DNA from: Gammaproteobacteria bacterium
Lineage (GTDB): Bacteria > Pseudomonadota > Gammaproteobacteria > Steroidobacterales > Woeseiaceae
Length of the DNA: 50,945 nucleotides
Direction: 5' to 3'
NCBI GenBank assembly: GCA_024639825.1
Contig: JAHEGH010000015.1
Span: 1 to 50,945, forward strand
The first letter of the stretch is position 1. The number at the start of each line of letters is the position of its first letter. The notes under the pieces are model-generated. The model was not told the origin of the DNA. It did no database searches and worked only from the letters and a program-made list of their open reading frames with translations. This document shows, piece after piece, positions 28,245 to 38,835 of this stretch. The position numbers and the translations under genes were made by a program.

Positions 28245-30179
28245 GTGAAAAAAACTCTCCATCCGTGCAACAACATGGACCGCGCGACCACCCGAGCTCT
28301 GCTGCCACTCGTCGCAATCAGTAGTGGCCTGGCAGTGACGCCGGCGATGGCGCTGGAACTGGGCGAGCTGACTGTTCAGTCCAGCCTGGGCCAACCCCTG
28401 CGAGCGAGTATCGCTTACGCGCTGGCGCCCAACGAAATGTTGAGTAATTCCTGTGTTGCCATCGGCGGCGGCCGTTCTACGGGCGGCTTGCCGGGCATCG
28501 GCAAGAGCGCCGTTAGCATCACCGATAGCGCGATCGTAATTACTGGGGAGACTGTTGTTCGCGAGCCCATGCTGGGCACACGCGTGACGATCAACTGCCC
28601 CTACACCCCGAACCTCAGCCGCGAATACATGCTGTTTGTCGATCCGGCGACGGTTGCACCTGTGATTGCTGCACCGGTCGCGGCCGCCGTTGTTGAAGCA
28701 CCGGTCCGGACTGTGGCACAGACTACCCCTCGCCGCGCAAGAACAACCCCGGTGGACACCACACCCATCGGTCAGTCGACCCGTTACCAGGTGAAGGCTG
28801 GCGAGACGCTCGGCGAAATCGTCGGACGAATCGAAAACCGCTCGATGAGTCTCTGGCCTGCCGTTAACGCCATATTCGAAGCCAACCCTGATGCGTTCAT
28901 CGATAACGATCCGAACAAACTCAAGGCCGGCAGCTGGCTGACCATTCCTGGCCTGGATGGCTCGTCGCCCGTTGTGGCCGACACCGCCGCACCCGTCGAA
29001 GTCGCGCCCGCCGAAGTTGTTAATGGCTCCGTCTACGAACCACCGATTCTCGACGAGATCAGCACGCCTGCCGTCGGGGAAGCCGCGGTTGAGGAAGCGG
29101 TTGTTGAGGAAGTGGTCTCCACGCGCAGCCTCCGCGAACTGCGTCCGGGCGACGTGGTTATGGACACCGACAATCCCTACGTTCAACCCGAAAGCACGGT
29201 CCTTATTCCAGACACTGAGCTTGCAGGTCCGACAACGACATCCGAATCTCCGAATGTTCCGACGGCGGCCATCGTGACCGAACCGAGTGGCGAGTCTACG
29301 TCACTGCTCGCGTGGTTTGTCGGGGGCGGCGTCGCGATTCTCGGTCTGCTTGTCCTGTTTGGACGTCGTCTTCGAAACCGTTTCGGGTCAACACCCGTTG
29401 GCGCCATTGCGGCAACTGCCGCGAATTTCGAACAGGATGTTACCGAGTACGATATCGAGGATGATTCTCCCACCGAGGAGAACCTGGCACTTGATGCTGA
29501 TCTCGTTCTGGGAACCGGCCTCTCGCAAGGTACCGACATGGATATCGCGCAGGACTTCGGTTTTGCCGCGACGACAAACGTCGATATCGAGTTGCCGTTC
29601 GAGCCAGAACCCAGCATCAGCGAAACCGACATCCTGCCGGCGGCGCGCGCCACCATGGATTCGATCCTCGAGAGCGAAGTGCTGCCTGAGGACGACGACT
29701 ACGATATGTCGGTCATCATGGACGCAACCAAGATGCCGCAGCATGAGGAAGTAACCGAACGCGACCTGAAGGCTGTCGAAGTAGAGCCACAGGACGAGAC
29801 GCTGATTTCCGATGACTATACGATTAGCAAGGAAGTCGAATACGACATCCTGGAGCAGGATTACCAGGATGAAATGACAGCGACCCAGGCGCTGAATCTG
29901 GAGATCGCACGTGCGGCCGCCGATCTGAAAGCGACGCTCGACGAAGCAGAAGACGCAACGGCGGAAATGCCGCTGGCCACGGTCACGGAAATCGATGTCA
30001 CGGCTGAAATGCCTGTCCGGGCAGAAGACGATACGATCGAGACGGTCTCGCAGACCGACCCCGGCGATACGGCAGCCGTGACGGTCAACATGTCCGCAGA
30101 CGATAAAACTGCAGAAATGCCCGTCGCGAACGATGACGAGACAGCCGAGATGGAAATCTCGGGCGGCAAGATCGGGTAA
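28245..30179 (+). CDS. Second FimV-like protein with LysM and membrane helix, lacking the FimV C-terminal domain
   Basis: This 644-aa protein starts at GTG (28245). It has a signal peptide ending in AMA, then LELGELTVQSSLGQPLRASI, the FimV/HubP N-terminal motif. A LysM-like segment follows (about 182-245, YQVKAGETLGEIVGRIENRS), then one membrane helix (LLAWFVGGGVAILGLLVLFG, about 353-372) and an acidic cytoplasmic tail. The tail ends in four T-A-E-M repeats, three of them TAEMP, a motif also found in the fimV tail at 15347-18673. The TPR-like C-terminal FimV domain is absent, which suggests a shortened paralogue or partner. It follows fimX and has a consensus CRP site upstream. Confidence 0.85.
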   Translation: MKKTLHPCNNMDRATTRALLPLVAISSGLAVTPAMALELGELTVQSSLGQPLRASIAYALAPNEMLSNSCVAIGGGRSTGGLPGIGKSAVSITDSAIVITGETVVREPMLGTRVTINCPYTPNLSREYMLFVDPATVAPVIAAPVAAAVVEAPVRTVAQTTPRRARTTPVDTTPIGQSTRYQVKAGETLGEIVGRIENRSMSLWPAVNAIFEANPDAFIDNDPNKLKAGSWLTIPGLDGSSPVVADTAAPVEVAPAEVVNGSVYEPPILDEISTPAVGEAAVEEAVVEEVVSTRSLRELRPGDVVMDTDNPYVQPESTVLIPDTELAGPTTTSESPNVPTAAIVTEPSGESTSLLAWFVGGGVAILGLLVLFGRRLRNRFGSTPVGAIAATAANFEQDVTEYDIEDDSPTEENLALDADLVLGTGLSQGTDMDIAQDFGFAATTNVDIELPFEPEPSISETDILPAARATMDSILESEVLPEDDDYDMSVIMDATKMPQHEEVTERDLKAVEVEPQDETLISDDYTISKEVEYDILEQDYQDEMTATQALNLEIARAAADLKATLDEAEDATAEMPLATVTEIDVTAEMPVRAEDDTIETVSQTDPGDTAAVTVNMSADDKTAEMPVANDDETAEMEISGGKIG

Positions 30180-30189
30180 CGGGGTACCG

Positions 30190-32442
30190 CTACTCGACGC
30201 CGACGAGGCGCTCTACTTTTCGCCAGCCCTTCGGCAGCATGCTGCCGCGTAGCGCCCTGTCACCGTAGTAATCATCGAGGTCATTCCACTTGATCGTCAT
30301 CTTGCGCGTTCCCGTGTAAACCTCGAGATGTCCATCTTCGGGCACCACAGCGGCCGCGACCATTTTCTCAACACCGCTCTTGTATTTCGGGCCCGGAATA
30401 TTGATGAGCTTGTTGCCCTTACCCTTGGCAAGTTCCGGTAATTCTTCCATCTCGAATAACAACAGTCGGCCAATGGAACTGATGGCCGCAATCAGGCACT
30501 CCTTGCCTGCTGGCACCCGTGCCGGCACGACGGCCTTGCCGCCCACCGGGACTCGCAGCACCGCCTTACCGGCTTTGTTGCGTGAGACCAGGTCAGTGAG
30601 CGTGGCGATGAATCCATAGCCGGCATCACTGGCGAGCAGGTATTTCTGTTCGCTGTCGCCGATCATCGCGCCGCAGAAAGCAGCACCGTCGGGTGGCTTG
30701 AAACGACTGGACAGCGGCTCGCCCTGCCCGCGTGCCGATGGCAATGTGCCCGACACGACGCTGTACACGCGCCCCGTGCTGTCCAGAAACATCGCGAGCT
30801 GGTTGCTGCGACCCTGGGCGGACGCAAGGAAGCTGTCGCCCGAACGATAATTGAGCGTTTCCGGGTCGATCTCGTGGCCTCTTGCCGCGCGCGCGTAACC
30901 GGCCTGCGAAAGCACTACGGTCACAGGCTCGCTTGCGACCAGTTGCGTCTCATCCAGGGCCTGCGCCGCTTCGCGCTGGACAATCTCGGTGCGGCGTTCG
31001 TCGCCATAGGCTTCCGCATCTTCGAGAATCTCTTTCTTGATGAGTGTCTTGAGCCGCGCCGCACTCTTGAGTGTTTTCTCAAGCACGTCGCGTTCTTCCT
31101 GCAATTCGTCCTGCTCACCCTTGATCTTGAATTCTTCAAGCTTGGCGAGATTGCGCAGGCGCAGGTTCAGGATCGCTTCAGCCTGGATATCAGACAGCTT
31201 GAAGCGCTTCATCAGAACCGGCTTTGGCTCGTCCTCTTCGCGGATAATGGCGATGACTTCGTCAATGTTCAGGTAGGCAACCAGCAGGCCATCCAGGATG
31301 TGCAGGCGATCATTGACGATCTGCAGGCGATGCTCGAGGCGGTTCCTGACGGTCTCCTTGCGGAACGTCAGCCACTCCCTGAGCATCTCCACCAGGTTGA
31401 ACATTCGTGGCCGGCCATCGAGGCCGATAATGTTCATGTTGACGCGCAGCGTGCGCTCCAGCGACGTCGTCGAAAACAGGTGCGACATGAGTTGATCGAC
31501 ATCGACACCGCGCTTCTTGCTGATGACGAGACGCGTCGGGTCTTCATGGTCCGACTCGTCGCGAAGATCGTCCACCTGCGGCAACTTCTTGGCACGCATC
31601 TGCGCCGCGATTTGCTCCTGCACCTTGGCACCCGAAATCTGGTACGGCAGCGACGTTATGATGATATCTGTGCCTTCCATCTTGTAGGCAGCCCGCAGTC
31701 GCAGCGTGCCACCGCCGGTCGTATAAATTTCGCGGATATCATCCTGCGACGAGACAAGCTCACCACCCGTCGGGAAATCCGGTCCCTTGATGTGTTTCAT
31801 TAGCTCGGCGACTGTTGCCTTCGGATTGTCGAGCAGATGGACCAGCGCGCTTGTCACTTCATTGAGATTGTGGGGTGGCACGTCGGTCGACATGCCGACC
31901 GCAATACCCGTCGTGCCGTTGAGCAGCAGGTTCGGCAGGCGCGCCGGTAATACGACCGGCTCTTTGAGCGTGCCGTCGAAGTTCGGTGTCCAGTCGACCG
32001 TGCCCTGCCCGAGTTCCTGCAACAGGCTCTTGGCGTACGGCGCCAGGCGCGATTCGGTGTAGCGCATTGCGGCAAACGATTTCGGGTCGTCAGTCGAACC
32101 CCAGTTTCCCTGTCCGATGACGATCGGATAGCGATACGAGAAACTCTGCGCCATCAGCACCATCGCTTCGTAACACGCCGAGTCGCCGTGCGGATGGAAT
32201 TTGCCGATGACGTCGCCAACCGTGCGCGCCGATTTTTTGGGCTTCGATGACGCCGAGAGACCGAGTTCGCTCATCGCATAGATGATTCGACGCTGTACCG
32301 GCTTCAGGCCGTCACCGATCTGTGGCAATGCACGATCAAGGATGACGTACATCGAGTAATCCAGGTACGCGCGCTCGGTGTACTCCTTAAGCGGCTGCTG
32401 CTCGACGCCCTCGAGGTTCAGAGTATTTTGCATGGATGTCAT
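30190..32442 (-). CDS. parC: DNA topoisomerase IV subunit A
   Basis: This 750-aa protein has its catalytic Tyr128 in [11 protein letters not shown]. The quinolone-determining segment [13 protein letters not shown] has the wild-type-like Ser and Glu. The C-terminal beta-pinwheel is shorter than in GyrA, with no GyrA box seen, so ParC is preferred. Its ATG overlaps the parE stop (ATGA). It is convergent with the fimV-like gene across 10 bases. Confidence 0.96.
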   Translation of the reverse strand: MTSMQNTLNLEGVEQQPLKEYTERAYLDYSMYVILDRALPQIGDGLKPVQRRIIYAMSELGLSASSKPKKSARTVGDVIGKFHPHGDSACYEAMVLMAQSFSYRYPIVIGQGNWGSTDDPKSFAAMRYTESRLAPYAKSLLQELGQGTVDWTPNFDGTLKEPVVLPARLPNLLLNGTTGIAVGMSTDVPPHNLNEVTSALVHLLDNPKATVAELMKHIKGPDFPTGGELVSSQDDIREIYTTGGGTLRLRAAYKMEGTDIIITSLPYQISGAKVQEQIAAQMRAKKLPQVDDLRDESDHEDPTRLVISKKRGVDVDQLMSHLFSTTSLERTLRVNMNIIGLDGRPRMFNLVEMLREWLTFRKETVRNRLEHRLQIVNDRLHILDGLLVAYLNIDEVIAIIREEDEPKPVLMKRFKLSDIQAEAILNLRLRNLAKLEEFKIKGEQDELQEERDVLEKTLKSAARLKTLIKKEILEDAEAYGDERRTEIVQREAAQALDETQLVASEPVTVVLSQAGYARAARGHEIDPETLNYRSGDSFLASAQGRSNQLAMFLDSTGRVYSVVSGTLPSARGQGEPLSSRFKPPDGAAFCGAMIGDSEQKYLLASDAGYGFIATLTDLVSRNKAGKAVLRVPVGGKAVVPARVPAGKECLIAAISSIGRLLLFEMEELPELAKGKGNKLINIPGPKYKSGVEKMVAAAVVPEDGHLEVYTGTRKMTIKWNDLDDYYGDRALRGSMLPKGWRKVERLVGVE

Positions 32443-34325
32443 ATTTCTGCCAGGTTGCCCTTGGTTTCAAGCCAGGTGCGGCGGTCTTTGGAGCGTTTCT
32501 TGGCGAGCAGCATGTCCATAAGCTGATCGGTCTTGTCGCGCCCGCTGATCGTAAGTTGTACAAGGCGGCGCGTATCGCGATTCATCGTCGTGTCGCGTAG
32601 CTGCTCGGGATCCATCTCGCCGAGACCTTTGAAGCGCGTGACCGACACCTTGCCTTTCTTCTTTTCTGCCTCGATACGGTCGAGGATGCCGATGCGCTCA
32701 CCTTCGTCGAGCGCGTAGAACACTTCCTTGCCGACATCGACGCGATAGAGCGGCGGCATTGCGACATACACATGACCTCCCATGATCAGTTCGCGGAAAT
32801 GTCGAAGGAACAACGCGCACAGCAAGGTCGCGATGTGCAGGCCGTCCGAGTCAGCATCCGCCAGGATGCAGACCTTGTGGTAACGCAGACCGCTGATATC
32901 GTCAGTTCCGGGATCGACGCCGAGCGCAACGGAAATATCGTGCACCTCGGCCGACGCCAGAATTTCGGCTGTGTCGACTTCCCAGGTATTCAGAATCTTG
33001 CCGCGGAGCGGCATTATTGCCTGTGTTCTGCGATCGCGAGCCTGCTTGGCAGAGCCGCCAGCTGAGTCACCCTCAACGAGGAACAGCTCGCAGAGCTCCG
33101 GCTCCTGCGAGGTGCAGTCAGCCAGCTTGCCGGGCAACGCCGGTCCCGACACGATTTTCTTGCGCACGACTTTCTTGGCGGACTTGAGGCGCTTTTGCGC
33201 CTTGCTAATCGCCAGCTGCGCGATGAGATCGCCGGTCTCCGGGTGCTGATTCAGCCACAGCGAAAAGTTATCCTTGATAACACCCGCGACGAAGGCGGCC
33301 GATTCGCGCGATGACAGCCGTTCCTTGGTCTGCCCCGAGAACTGCGGATCTTCAAGCTTGGTGCTCAACACGAAGCTAAGCCCGTCCCAGACATCTTCCG
33401 GTGCCAGTGCCACACCGCGCGGCAGCAAATTCCTGAAATCGCAGAATTCACGCAACGCATTCGTCAGGCCGGTACGCAGGCCATTAACGTGCGTACCACC
33501 CTGCGGCGTGGGAATCAGGTTGACGTAGCTCTCGGTGACTGACGGTCCACCATCGGTTGTCCAGACCAGCGCCCAGTCAATCGCTTCGTTATTGCCTTTG
33601 AGGCTGCCGGAGAAAGGCTGGGCCGGCAGGGTCTCTCCCCCGCCGATGGCCTCAAGCAGATACTGCTCAAGCCCGCCTTCGTACTGCCATTCGAAGGTCT
33701 CTTTGGGCTTTTCGACTTTGAGGCTGACCTTCAGTCCCGGGCAAAGCACGGCTTTCGCGCGCAATGCGTGCTTTAAGCTCTTGACCGATATTTTGGTCGT
33801 GTCGAAGTATTGCTCGTCGGGCCAGAAGCGAATCGTCGTGCCGGTGTTGGCTTTGCCAACCTTGCCAACGACTTCGAGCTTGCCGCGTTTCTTGCCGCCG
33901 GCGAAGGACATGTTGTATTCCTGCCCGCCGCGACGAATCCATACTTCGAGGTTTTTTGACAATGCGTTGACGACCGATACACCGACGCCGTGAAGCCCGC
34001 CGGAGTACTGGTAATTTTCGTTGGAGAATTTTCCGCCCGCGTGCAGGCGCGTCAGGATGAGTTCGACGCCCGGGATCTTTTCCTTCGGGTGTTTGTCGAC
34101 GGGCATGCCGCGACCATCGTCGCTGACCTCCAGCGAGCCATCCTTGTAGATCGTAACGTCGATCTTCTTGCAGTGACCCGCAAGTGCCTCGTCGACGGAG
34201 TTGTCGACAACTTCGTGCGCCAGGTGATTCGGGCGTGAAGTGTCGGTATACATGCCCGGCCGGCGCCGGACAGGCTCGAGTCCGCTGAGGACTTCAATGT
34301 CCGCAGCGTCGTATCGTTTAGTCAT
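32439..34325 (-). CDS. parE: DNA topoisomerase IV subunit B
   Basis: This 628-aa protein has a GHKL ATPase ([37 protein letters not shown]) and a TOPRIM domain ([28 protein letters not shown]). Its length and lack of the GyrB insert fit ParE. It forms topoisomerase IV with ParC encoded directly downstream. Confidence 0.96.
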   Translation of the reverse strand: MTKRYDAADIEVLSGLEPVRRRPGMYTDTSRPNHLAHEVVDNSVDEALAGHCKKIDVTIYKDGSLEVSDDGRGMPVDKHPKEKIPGVELILTRLHAGGKFSNENYQYSGGLHGVGVSVVNALSKNLEVWIRRGGQEYNMSFAGGKKRGKLEVVGKVGKANTGTTIRFWPDEQYFDTTKISVKSLKHALRAKAVLCPGLKVSLKVEKPKETFEWQYEGGLEQYLLEAIGGGETLPAQPFSGSLKGNNEAIDWALVWTTDGGPSVTESYVNLIPTPQGGTHVNGLRTGLTNALREFCDFRNLLPRGVALAPEDVWDGLSFVLSTKLEDPQFSGQTKERLSSRESAAFVAGVIKDNFSLWLNQHPETGDLIAQLAISKAQKRLKSAKKVVRKKIVSGPALPGKLADCTSQEPELCELFLVEGDSAGGSAKQARDRRTQAIMPLRGKILNTWEVDTAEILASAEVHDISVALGVDPGTDDISGLRYHKVCILADADSDGLHIATLLCALFLRHFRELIMGGHVYVAMPPLYRVDVGKEVFYALDEGERIGILDRIEAEKKKGKVSVTRFKGLGEMDPEQLRDTTMNRDTRRLVQLTISGRDKTDQLMDMLLAKKRSKDRRTWLETKGNLAEI

Positions 34326-34379
34326 CGATTAGTGTGCAAGATAAGAAACCACCAGGTTGTGCCCGGCCGGATTCTAGCG

Positions 34380-34964
34380 TTAATCGAGATCGTTGACGAG
34401 GGATTCCCGGATATTGGCAGGAACCGGGCAGATTTCGACGCGATAGTTTTCGTGATCGATACCGGCGGTCAGCGCGGCGCCATCCTTGAGAGCCGCTGCC
34501 TGCTCGGGTGGCAATTCGAAACGCAGAAAATGCACGGCAGATGTCTTGTCTTCGTCCGCGCGTTCGAGGTCCTCATCGGCGATAGCGAACACCCGATCGA
34601 AGTCTGCGACCTGCACATAGACTCGGTCCTCGATACCCACCAGCTGCGTCAACATGGCGCGCCGCTCTTCCGCCTCCGCAAACTCGACCATGAACGTCGC
34701 CTTCCAGTTGCTCCCGTCAGGAATCAGTGGATTGTAGGCCTCGAGCTCCTCATTGATGCCAGCGGCTTCGAAGATGCGCTCAATGCGAAGCATCTCCTGC
34801 ACCTGGTATTGCATTGTAAGGCGGTCCTCAAAATACAGCGCAGCATTGGTACCGAGCGCAAGACGGCGATCGCGCTTGTGCGCGAGTACTTTGTCTCTAA
34901 ACGCCGGGCGTGATTCGGCATATTGTTCGAGGCTGAATAAATCGTCTCTGCTTAGTTTTTGCAT
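34380..34964 (-). CDS. DUF3501 family protein
   Basis: This 194-aa protein with few cysteines resembles DUF3501 (NAALYFEDRLTMQYQVQEMLRIER; NPLIPDGSNWKATFMVEF). The function is unknown. It shares one base with the Fe-S oxidoreductase gene (TGATG), and that gene is followed upstream by rubrerythrin. This three-gene set recurs in aerobic proteobacteria, which suggests a shared redox or peroxide role (inference). Confidence 0.85.
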   Translation of the reverse strand: MQKLSRDDLFSLEQYAESRPAFRDKVLAHKRDRRLALGTNAALYFEDRLTMQYQVQEMLRIERIFEAAGINEELEAYNPLIPDGSNWKATFMVEFAEAEERRAMLTQLVGIEDRVYVQVADFDRVFAIADEDLERADEDKTSAVHFLRFELPPEQAAALKDGAALTAGIDHENYRVEICPVPANIRESLVNDLD

Positions 34965-36295
34965 CAGATTCCGTAGGCTTTGCGCAGCAGGCTCATTGGA
35001 TTGTTGGCTGAATGATCGTCAAGATCCTGCACGATTTGCTCTGCGGCCATCGGGCAGTCACTCGTGAAGTGATCCGCACTGCTCTTCTTGACCTTACTCA
35101 CAACAGGCCGGGCGATTTTTTTCGAAATATCGTGAAACTCTTTTTTGACAGCGTAAGTGCCGTCGTGTCCCGAACAACGCTCGATAACTTCAACGCTGGT
35201 GTCCGGCACCAGTTCAAGTGCATCGCGCGTCTTGAGTCCGATATTCTGCACGCGCAGGTGACAGGGGACCTGGTAGGTCACTTTGCCAAGCGGTCCGGCG
35301 AAGTCCGTTTTCAACAGACCATCCTTGTGCCGCAGCATCAGGTATTCGAACGGGTCGTACATGGCATCACGAACTTTGATGACATCCGCATCGTCCGGGA
35401 ACATCAGCGGCAGCTCCTGCTTGAACATCAATGTGCAGGAGGGGATCGGCGTAACGATGTCCCAGCCCTCATCGACCATCGCGGCAAGAATCGGGACGTT
35501 GACCTCTTTTGCTTTCGCGACTGATTCAAGATCACCGAGCTCCAGCTTCGGCATGCCGCAGCAAACTTCCTTGCTGGCCATACGCATTGCGATGCCGTTG
35601 TGCTCAAACACCGCTACCAGGTCTTCATTGACAGCCGGGTGATTGCGATTGCAGTAACACGTCGTGTACAGGGCGACCTTGCCGGTCGTGCCTGCGGCTG
35701 GCTTTGCGTCGGTGGCCGGTGCGTCTTTCAAACGGGACAGACGCTTACGCGCCGTCTTCGAGTGGTAAGGAGGAACGGGCGCCTTCTTGTGCACACCCAG
35801 CGTCTTCTCCAGCAATGCACGGCCAGCCTTGCTGCGATTGGTCGCGTTAACGGCATTCACCACGACCGGTATGCCGGCGAGTTTGCCAACCTTGTCGGTC
35901 GCACTGAGAATCCTGTCGCGCGTTGATGCACCTTCTTTCCTGAAGCGTGCGGCCTTGGCGCGCAGCATCAGGTGCGGGAAGTCGACGTTCCATTCGTGTG
36001 GTGGCACATAGGGACACTTGGTCATGTAACACATGTCACACAGGTAACAGTGGTCGACCACCTGCCAATAGTCATCTTTGGCGACGCCGTCGACTTCCAT
36101 CGTGTCCGATTCATCAACGAGGTCGAACAGGCTTGGAAACGAATGGCAGAGATTGAAACAGCGACGACAGCCGTGACAGATATCGAATACCCGCTCAAGC
36201 TCTTTGAACAACGAATCGTCGTCGTAGAATTCGTCAGACCGCCAGTCGAGCGGGTGACGTGTCGGCGCCTCGAGGCTGCCTTCGCGTTGGCTCAT
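34964..36295 (-). CDS. Fe-S oxidoreductase with two 4Fe-4S clusters and CCG domains (GlpC/HdrD-like)
   Basis: This is a 443-aa protein. The N-terminal ferredoxin-type part has two Cys4 sets: CHGCRRCFNLC with a Pro nearby, and CYLCDMCYMTKCP. The C-terminal half has cysteine-rich CCG-like motifs (CYCNRNHPAVNED, EVCCGMPKLELGDLE, then PCHLRVQNIG and ERCSGHDG). Such proteins carry electrons in membrane-associated or soluble dehydrogenases. It lacks a flavin partner here. Its neighbours are DUF3501 and rubrerythrin, so electron delivery to rubrerythrin is plausible but unproved. Confidence 0.85.
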   Translation of the reverse strand: MSQREGSLEAPTRHPLDWRSDEFYDDDSLFKELERVFDICHGCRRCFNLCHSFPSLFDLVDESDTMEVDGVAKDDYWQVVDHCYLCDMCYMTKCPYVPPHEWNVDFPHLMLRAKAARFRKEGASTRDRILSATDKVGKLAGIPVVVNAVNATNRSKAGRALLEKTLGVHKKAPVPPYHSKTARKRLSRLKDAPATDAKPAAGTTGKVALYTTCYCNRNHPAVNEDLVAVFEHNGIAMRMASKEVCCGMPKLELGDLESVAKAKEVNVPILAAMVDEGWDIVTPIPSCTLMFKQELPLMFPDDADVIKVRDAMYDPFEYLMLRHKDGLLKTDFAGPLGKVTYQVPCHLRVQNIGLKTRDALELVPDTSVEVIERCSGHDGTYAVKKEFHDISKKIARPVVSKVKKSSADHFTSDCPMAAEQIVQDLDDHSANNPMSLLRKAYGI

Positions 36296-36302
36296 GGAAT
36301 GT

Positions 36303-36326
36303 TAGCCGGGCCTTGCGGCCCGGCTA
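36303..36326. other. Perfect 10-bp-stem hairpin between rubrerythrin and the Fe-S oxidoreductase gene
   Basis: The arms TAGCCGGGCC and GGCCCGGCTA enclose TTGC. No T-run follows on the minus strand, so it is more likely an RNA-processing or stability element or a partial terminator than a full stop. It starts 8 bases upstream of the Fe-S gene ATG and could hinder that gene's ribosome loading. Confidence 0.7.
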
Positions 36327-36337
36327 TCCCGGTAGAA

Positions 36338-36757
36338 TTAGTCGTCGAGTGAGTCCAGAGCTTTCTGGAAACGGTTGGCATGCGAACGCTCGGCCTTCGC
36401 CAGCGTCTCGAACCAGTCCGCAATCTCATCAAAATCCTCGTCGCGTGCCGTCTTGGCCATGCCCGGGTACATATCCGTGTACTCGTGCGTCTCGCCGGCT
36501 ATAGCGGCAGCGAGGTTCTGCGACGTTGAACCAATGGGAAGACCCGTCGCCGGATCGCCCGTCTCTTCGAGGTATTCGAGATGGCCGTGCGCATGGCCGG
36601 TCTCACCTTCAGCGGTGGAACGGAATACAGCGGCAACGTCGTTATAACCTTCAACGTCTGCTTTTGCTGCGAAATACAGATAGCGGCGATTCGCCTGGGA
36701 TTCTCCGGCAAATGCGTCTTTCAGGTTGCCTTCAGTCTTGCTGCCTTTCAGTGACAT
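36338..36757 (-). CDS. Rubrerythrin-family di-iron protein (erythrin-only form)
   Basis: This 139-aa four-helix ferritin-like protein keeps the di-iron ligands in [36 protein letters not shown] and [11 protein letters not shown]. There is no C-terminal rubredoxin domain, so it needs an outside electron donor. The Fe-S protein encoded next is a candidate. Family members reduce hydrogen peroxide. Confidence 0.92.
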   Translation of the reverse strand: MSLKGSKTEGNLKDAFAGESQANRRYLYFAAKADVEGYNDVAAVFRSTAEGETGHAHGHLEYLEETGDPATGLPIGSTSQNLAAAIAGETHEYTDMYPGMAKTARDEDFDEIADWFETLAKAERSHANRFQKALDSLDD

Positions 36758-36884
36758 TTCTTTTCCTCTCGCAATTTAGATTCGGTCCAGAGCAGAACAC
36801 TGTATTGCCGCGTCAAACGCCTGTCAATCGTGGATTCTGGCAAGCCGTTGACGACTGCCGGGCCGCGCTGTAGCTTAGCCAACC

Positions 36885-37130
36885 ATGACAACAGCCAAGA
36901 CATTCAATCTCGAGAAATCACTCGCGGAGCTCGAAGAACTCGTCGAGGAACTCGAGTCCGGCGACCTGCCCCTCGAAAAAGCCATGAAGAAATTCGAAGA
37001 AGGCATCAAGCTCACACGCGGCTGCCAGACCGCGCTCAAGGAAGCCGAACAGAAAGTGGAAATTCTGCTCAAGAGCGCAGGCGGTGAAGACCTCGATGAG
37101 TTCGAGGTCGAGGTCGAGGTCCCAGAGTAG
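36885..37130 (+). CDS. xseB: Exodeoxyribonuclease VII small subunit
   Basis: This 81-aa acidic helical protein matches XseB (FNLEKSLAELEELVEELESGDLPLEKAMKKFEEGIKL). It joins XseA to degrade single-stranded DNA. It is usually followed by ispA and dxs, but here it stands alone and converges on the YeeE gene. The 3' end has a GAGGTC triplet repeat encoding EVEVEV. Confidence 0.93.
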   Translation: MTTAKTFNLEKSLAELEELVEELESGDLPLEKAMKKFEEGIKLTRGCQTALKEAEQKVEILLKSAGGEDLDEFEVEVEVPE

Positions 37131-37138
37131 TCCTGAGC

Positions 37139-38209
37139 CTAGAGCCGGCTGTATTGATATTTCATCGTCGCGACGCTGCCAGCAATGATGCTGACAAGCG
37201 ACAGCAATGATCCGAGCGCGAGCGTGGACATTCCTGTCACGCCCTGCCCTATGGTACAGCCAAGCGCAAGCACGCCGCCAAAGCCCATGGCGATACCGCC
37301 GACTATGTGACGCAGCATGTCTGACCTGTCATTAAACGTCTCGACCCGAAAATTCCGCGTCAATACAGCATAAAGAAATGAACCTGTGATCACGCCGGCA
37401 ACGGCCGCGATCCCGAAATCGATTGTCGAACCCGTAAACGTCATCAGGTACATCAGCGATTCGCCGCTCGGCGCAATGAAGGTATAGGACTCAAGCCTGA
37501 CAGGGTCGAAATCGTCGAAGCCTACGACGCCCGTTACATACCAGCCTGCCGGGATGATAAGGCCGATCACCACACCAGCCAGGATATTATCGAAACTCCG
37601 TCGAAATGATTTCGCCGCAAATGCATACCCTATGGCACCGCCTCCCAGGGCGAGCGTAACGATCCACGTGACAAGCGATTTATCATCGAGGCCCGCTGCC
37701 GCGGCAATGACGGTATCGATACCCTGGTCCACGATTCCTGCACCGCCCAAATCCACGCTCAGTGGCTCGAAGACCTCAACGCGAACGAGTGCCAACAGTC
37801 CACGCATCGTCATGTAGGCCGTTATGCCCAGCAGCAGCAATACGAGCAATGACTTGAGATTGCCGCCGCCGAGTCTCACGAGGGTGCGCTGGCCGCAACC
37901 AGATGCGAGCGTCATGCCCATGCCAAACAACGCGCCACCGACGATGTGGCCGAGCCATCCAAGCCGCGGCGTAAGGTAAATGGCCTCCCCAAAGTCCACC
38001 ATGCCTCGCTGTTGCATGATCTGGCTGACGACGATGGCGATACCAATAGCCAGAAACCAGGCTCGCAGCCGATCCTTGCTACCGATATTTATCCAGTCAC
38101 TAACGGCCCCCATCGTGCAGAAATTCGTCTTGCCGGCGATCGCGCCGAAGATAATACCGATGACATACCCCAGCATCGCCACCCGGTAGACGGGATCCCA
38201 TTCCATCAT
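37139..38209 (-). CDS. YeeE/YedE-family sulfur-compound transporter (TsuA-like)
   Basis: This 356-aa protein has about nine membrane helices and the cysteine-bearing motifs of the family: AGKTNFCTMGAVSDW, MTLASGCGQRTLVRLGGGNLKS and GVLALGCTIGQGVTG. Structurally known members import thiosulfate by passing it along cysteines. It overlaps the SoxW-like gene by four bases (ATGA) and closes the operon dsrE-like, porin, soxW-like, yeeE. Thiosulfate or sulfite uptake is inferred from family and context. Confidence 0.92.
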   Translation of the reverse strand: MMEWDPVYRVAMLGYVIGIIFGAIAGKTNFCTMGAVSDWINIGSKDRLRAWFLAIGIAIVVSQIMQQRGMVDFGEAIYLTPRLGWLGHIVGGALFGMGMTLASGCGQRTLVRLGGGNLKSLLVLLLLGITAYMTMRGLLALVRVEVFEPLSVDLGGAGIVDQGIDTVIAAAAGLDDKSLVTWIVTLALGGGAIGYAFAAKSFRRSFDNILAGVVIGLIIPAGWYVTGVVGFDDFDPVRLESYTFIAPSGESLMYLMTFTGSTIDFGIAAVAGVITGSFLYAVLTRNFRVETFNDRSDMLRHIVGGIAMGFGGVLALGCTIGQGVTGMSTLALGSLLSLVSIIAGSVATMKYQYSRL

Positions 38210-38823
38210 TGTGTTGTCTCCCCGGCCGTCGCCAAAGCGCCATCCCCCGTCATGCCGCGTTGCTGCGCAAACGTCTGGTATTCCAAATCCAGGTAATGGC
38301 GACCTTCCATGTACTCTCCGATCAGTAGCATTTCCTCGGGCGTCTTAACCATGCCCAGATGGCGGTAGAGCTCGTTGCCTTCAAAATCAAGGAACGCGAC
38401 GACTGGCGTCCAGAAGATACGCCGATGCTCGGAGAAGACTTTTGCTGGCAAGGTGATCCCGTCGAAGTCCGTCAGTTCCACGTCACCATGAATATCCACA
38501 GCAATGCTCGCAAAACGCGGGCCATACCATTGCTGGACGCTGCGATGATTGAGTACTTTGTGCCGCATGTGCTGACAATATGGACACGCGTCCGCCTCAA
38601 AGAACAGCAGCATGCCCAGCTTTTCTTCGCTGCGCGCGGTCACCGCTTCCTCCCTGAGATCGCCAAACGTCTGCGTGAAAAAGAATTCATCAGGATCGCG
38701 CAATTGGGGCTCGGATGCATCCTCGCACGCGACCGCGAGAAGCAGGACCGGCACCGCGAGAAGCAGTGCCGGCCACCGACTCGTACGTCGCACGCGCAAC
38801 ACGCGCACATATTTTCTAAGCAT
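38206..38823 (-). CDS. soxW: SoxW-like thioredoxin-fold lipoprotein
   Basis: This 205-aa protein starts at the ATG at 38823 and has a lipoprotein signal (LLLAVAC). The thioredoxin fold carries the active site FEADACPYCQHM and the cis-Pro segment WTPVVAFLDF. SoxW proteins keep the SoxY thiol reduced or exchange disulfides in the periplasm. It sits between the porin and transporter genes, in an operon with the same promoter type as sox. Confidence 0.85.
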   Translation of the reverse strand: MLRKYVRVLRVRRTSRWPALLLAVPVLLLAVACEDASEPQLRDPDEFFFTQTFGDLREEAVTARSEEKLGMLLFFEADACPYCQHMRHKVLNHRSVQQWYGPRFASIAVDIHGDVELTDFDGITLPAKVFSEHRRIFWTPVVAFLDFEGNELYRHLGMVKTPEEMLLIGEYMEGRHYLDLEYQTFAQQRGMTGDGALATAGETTQ

Positions 38824-38835
38824 CAAATCGAAGAC

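Noticed and set aside
37095..37121. GAGGTC tandem repeat at the 3' end of xseB
   Set aside because: It has three copies only and is explained by an acidic EVEVEV tail. It is not called a repeat element.
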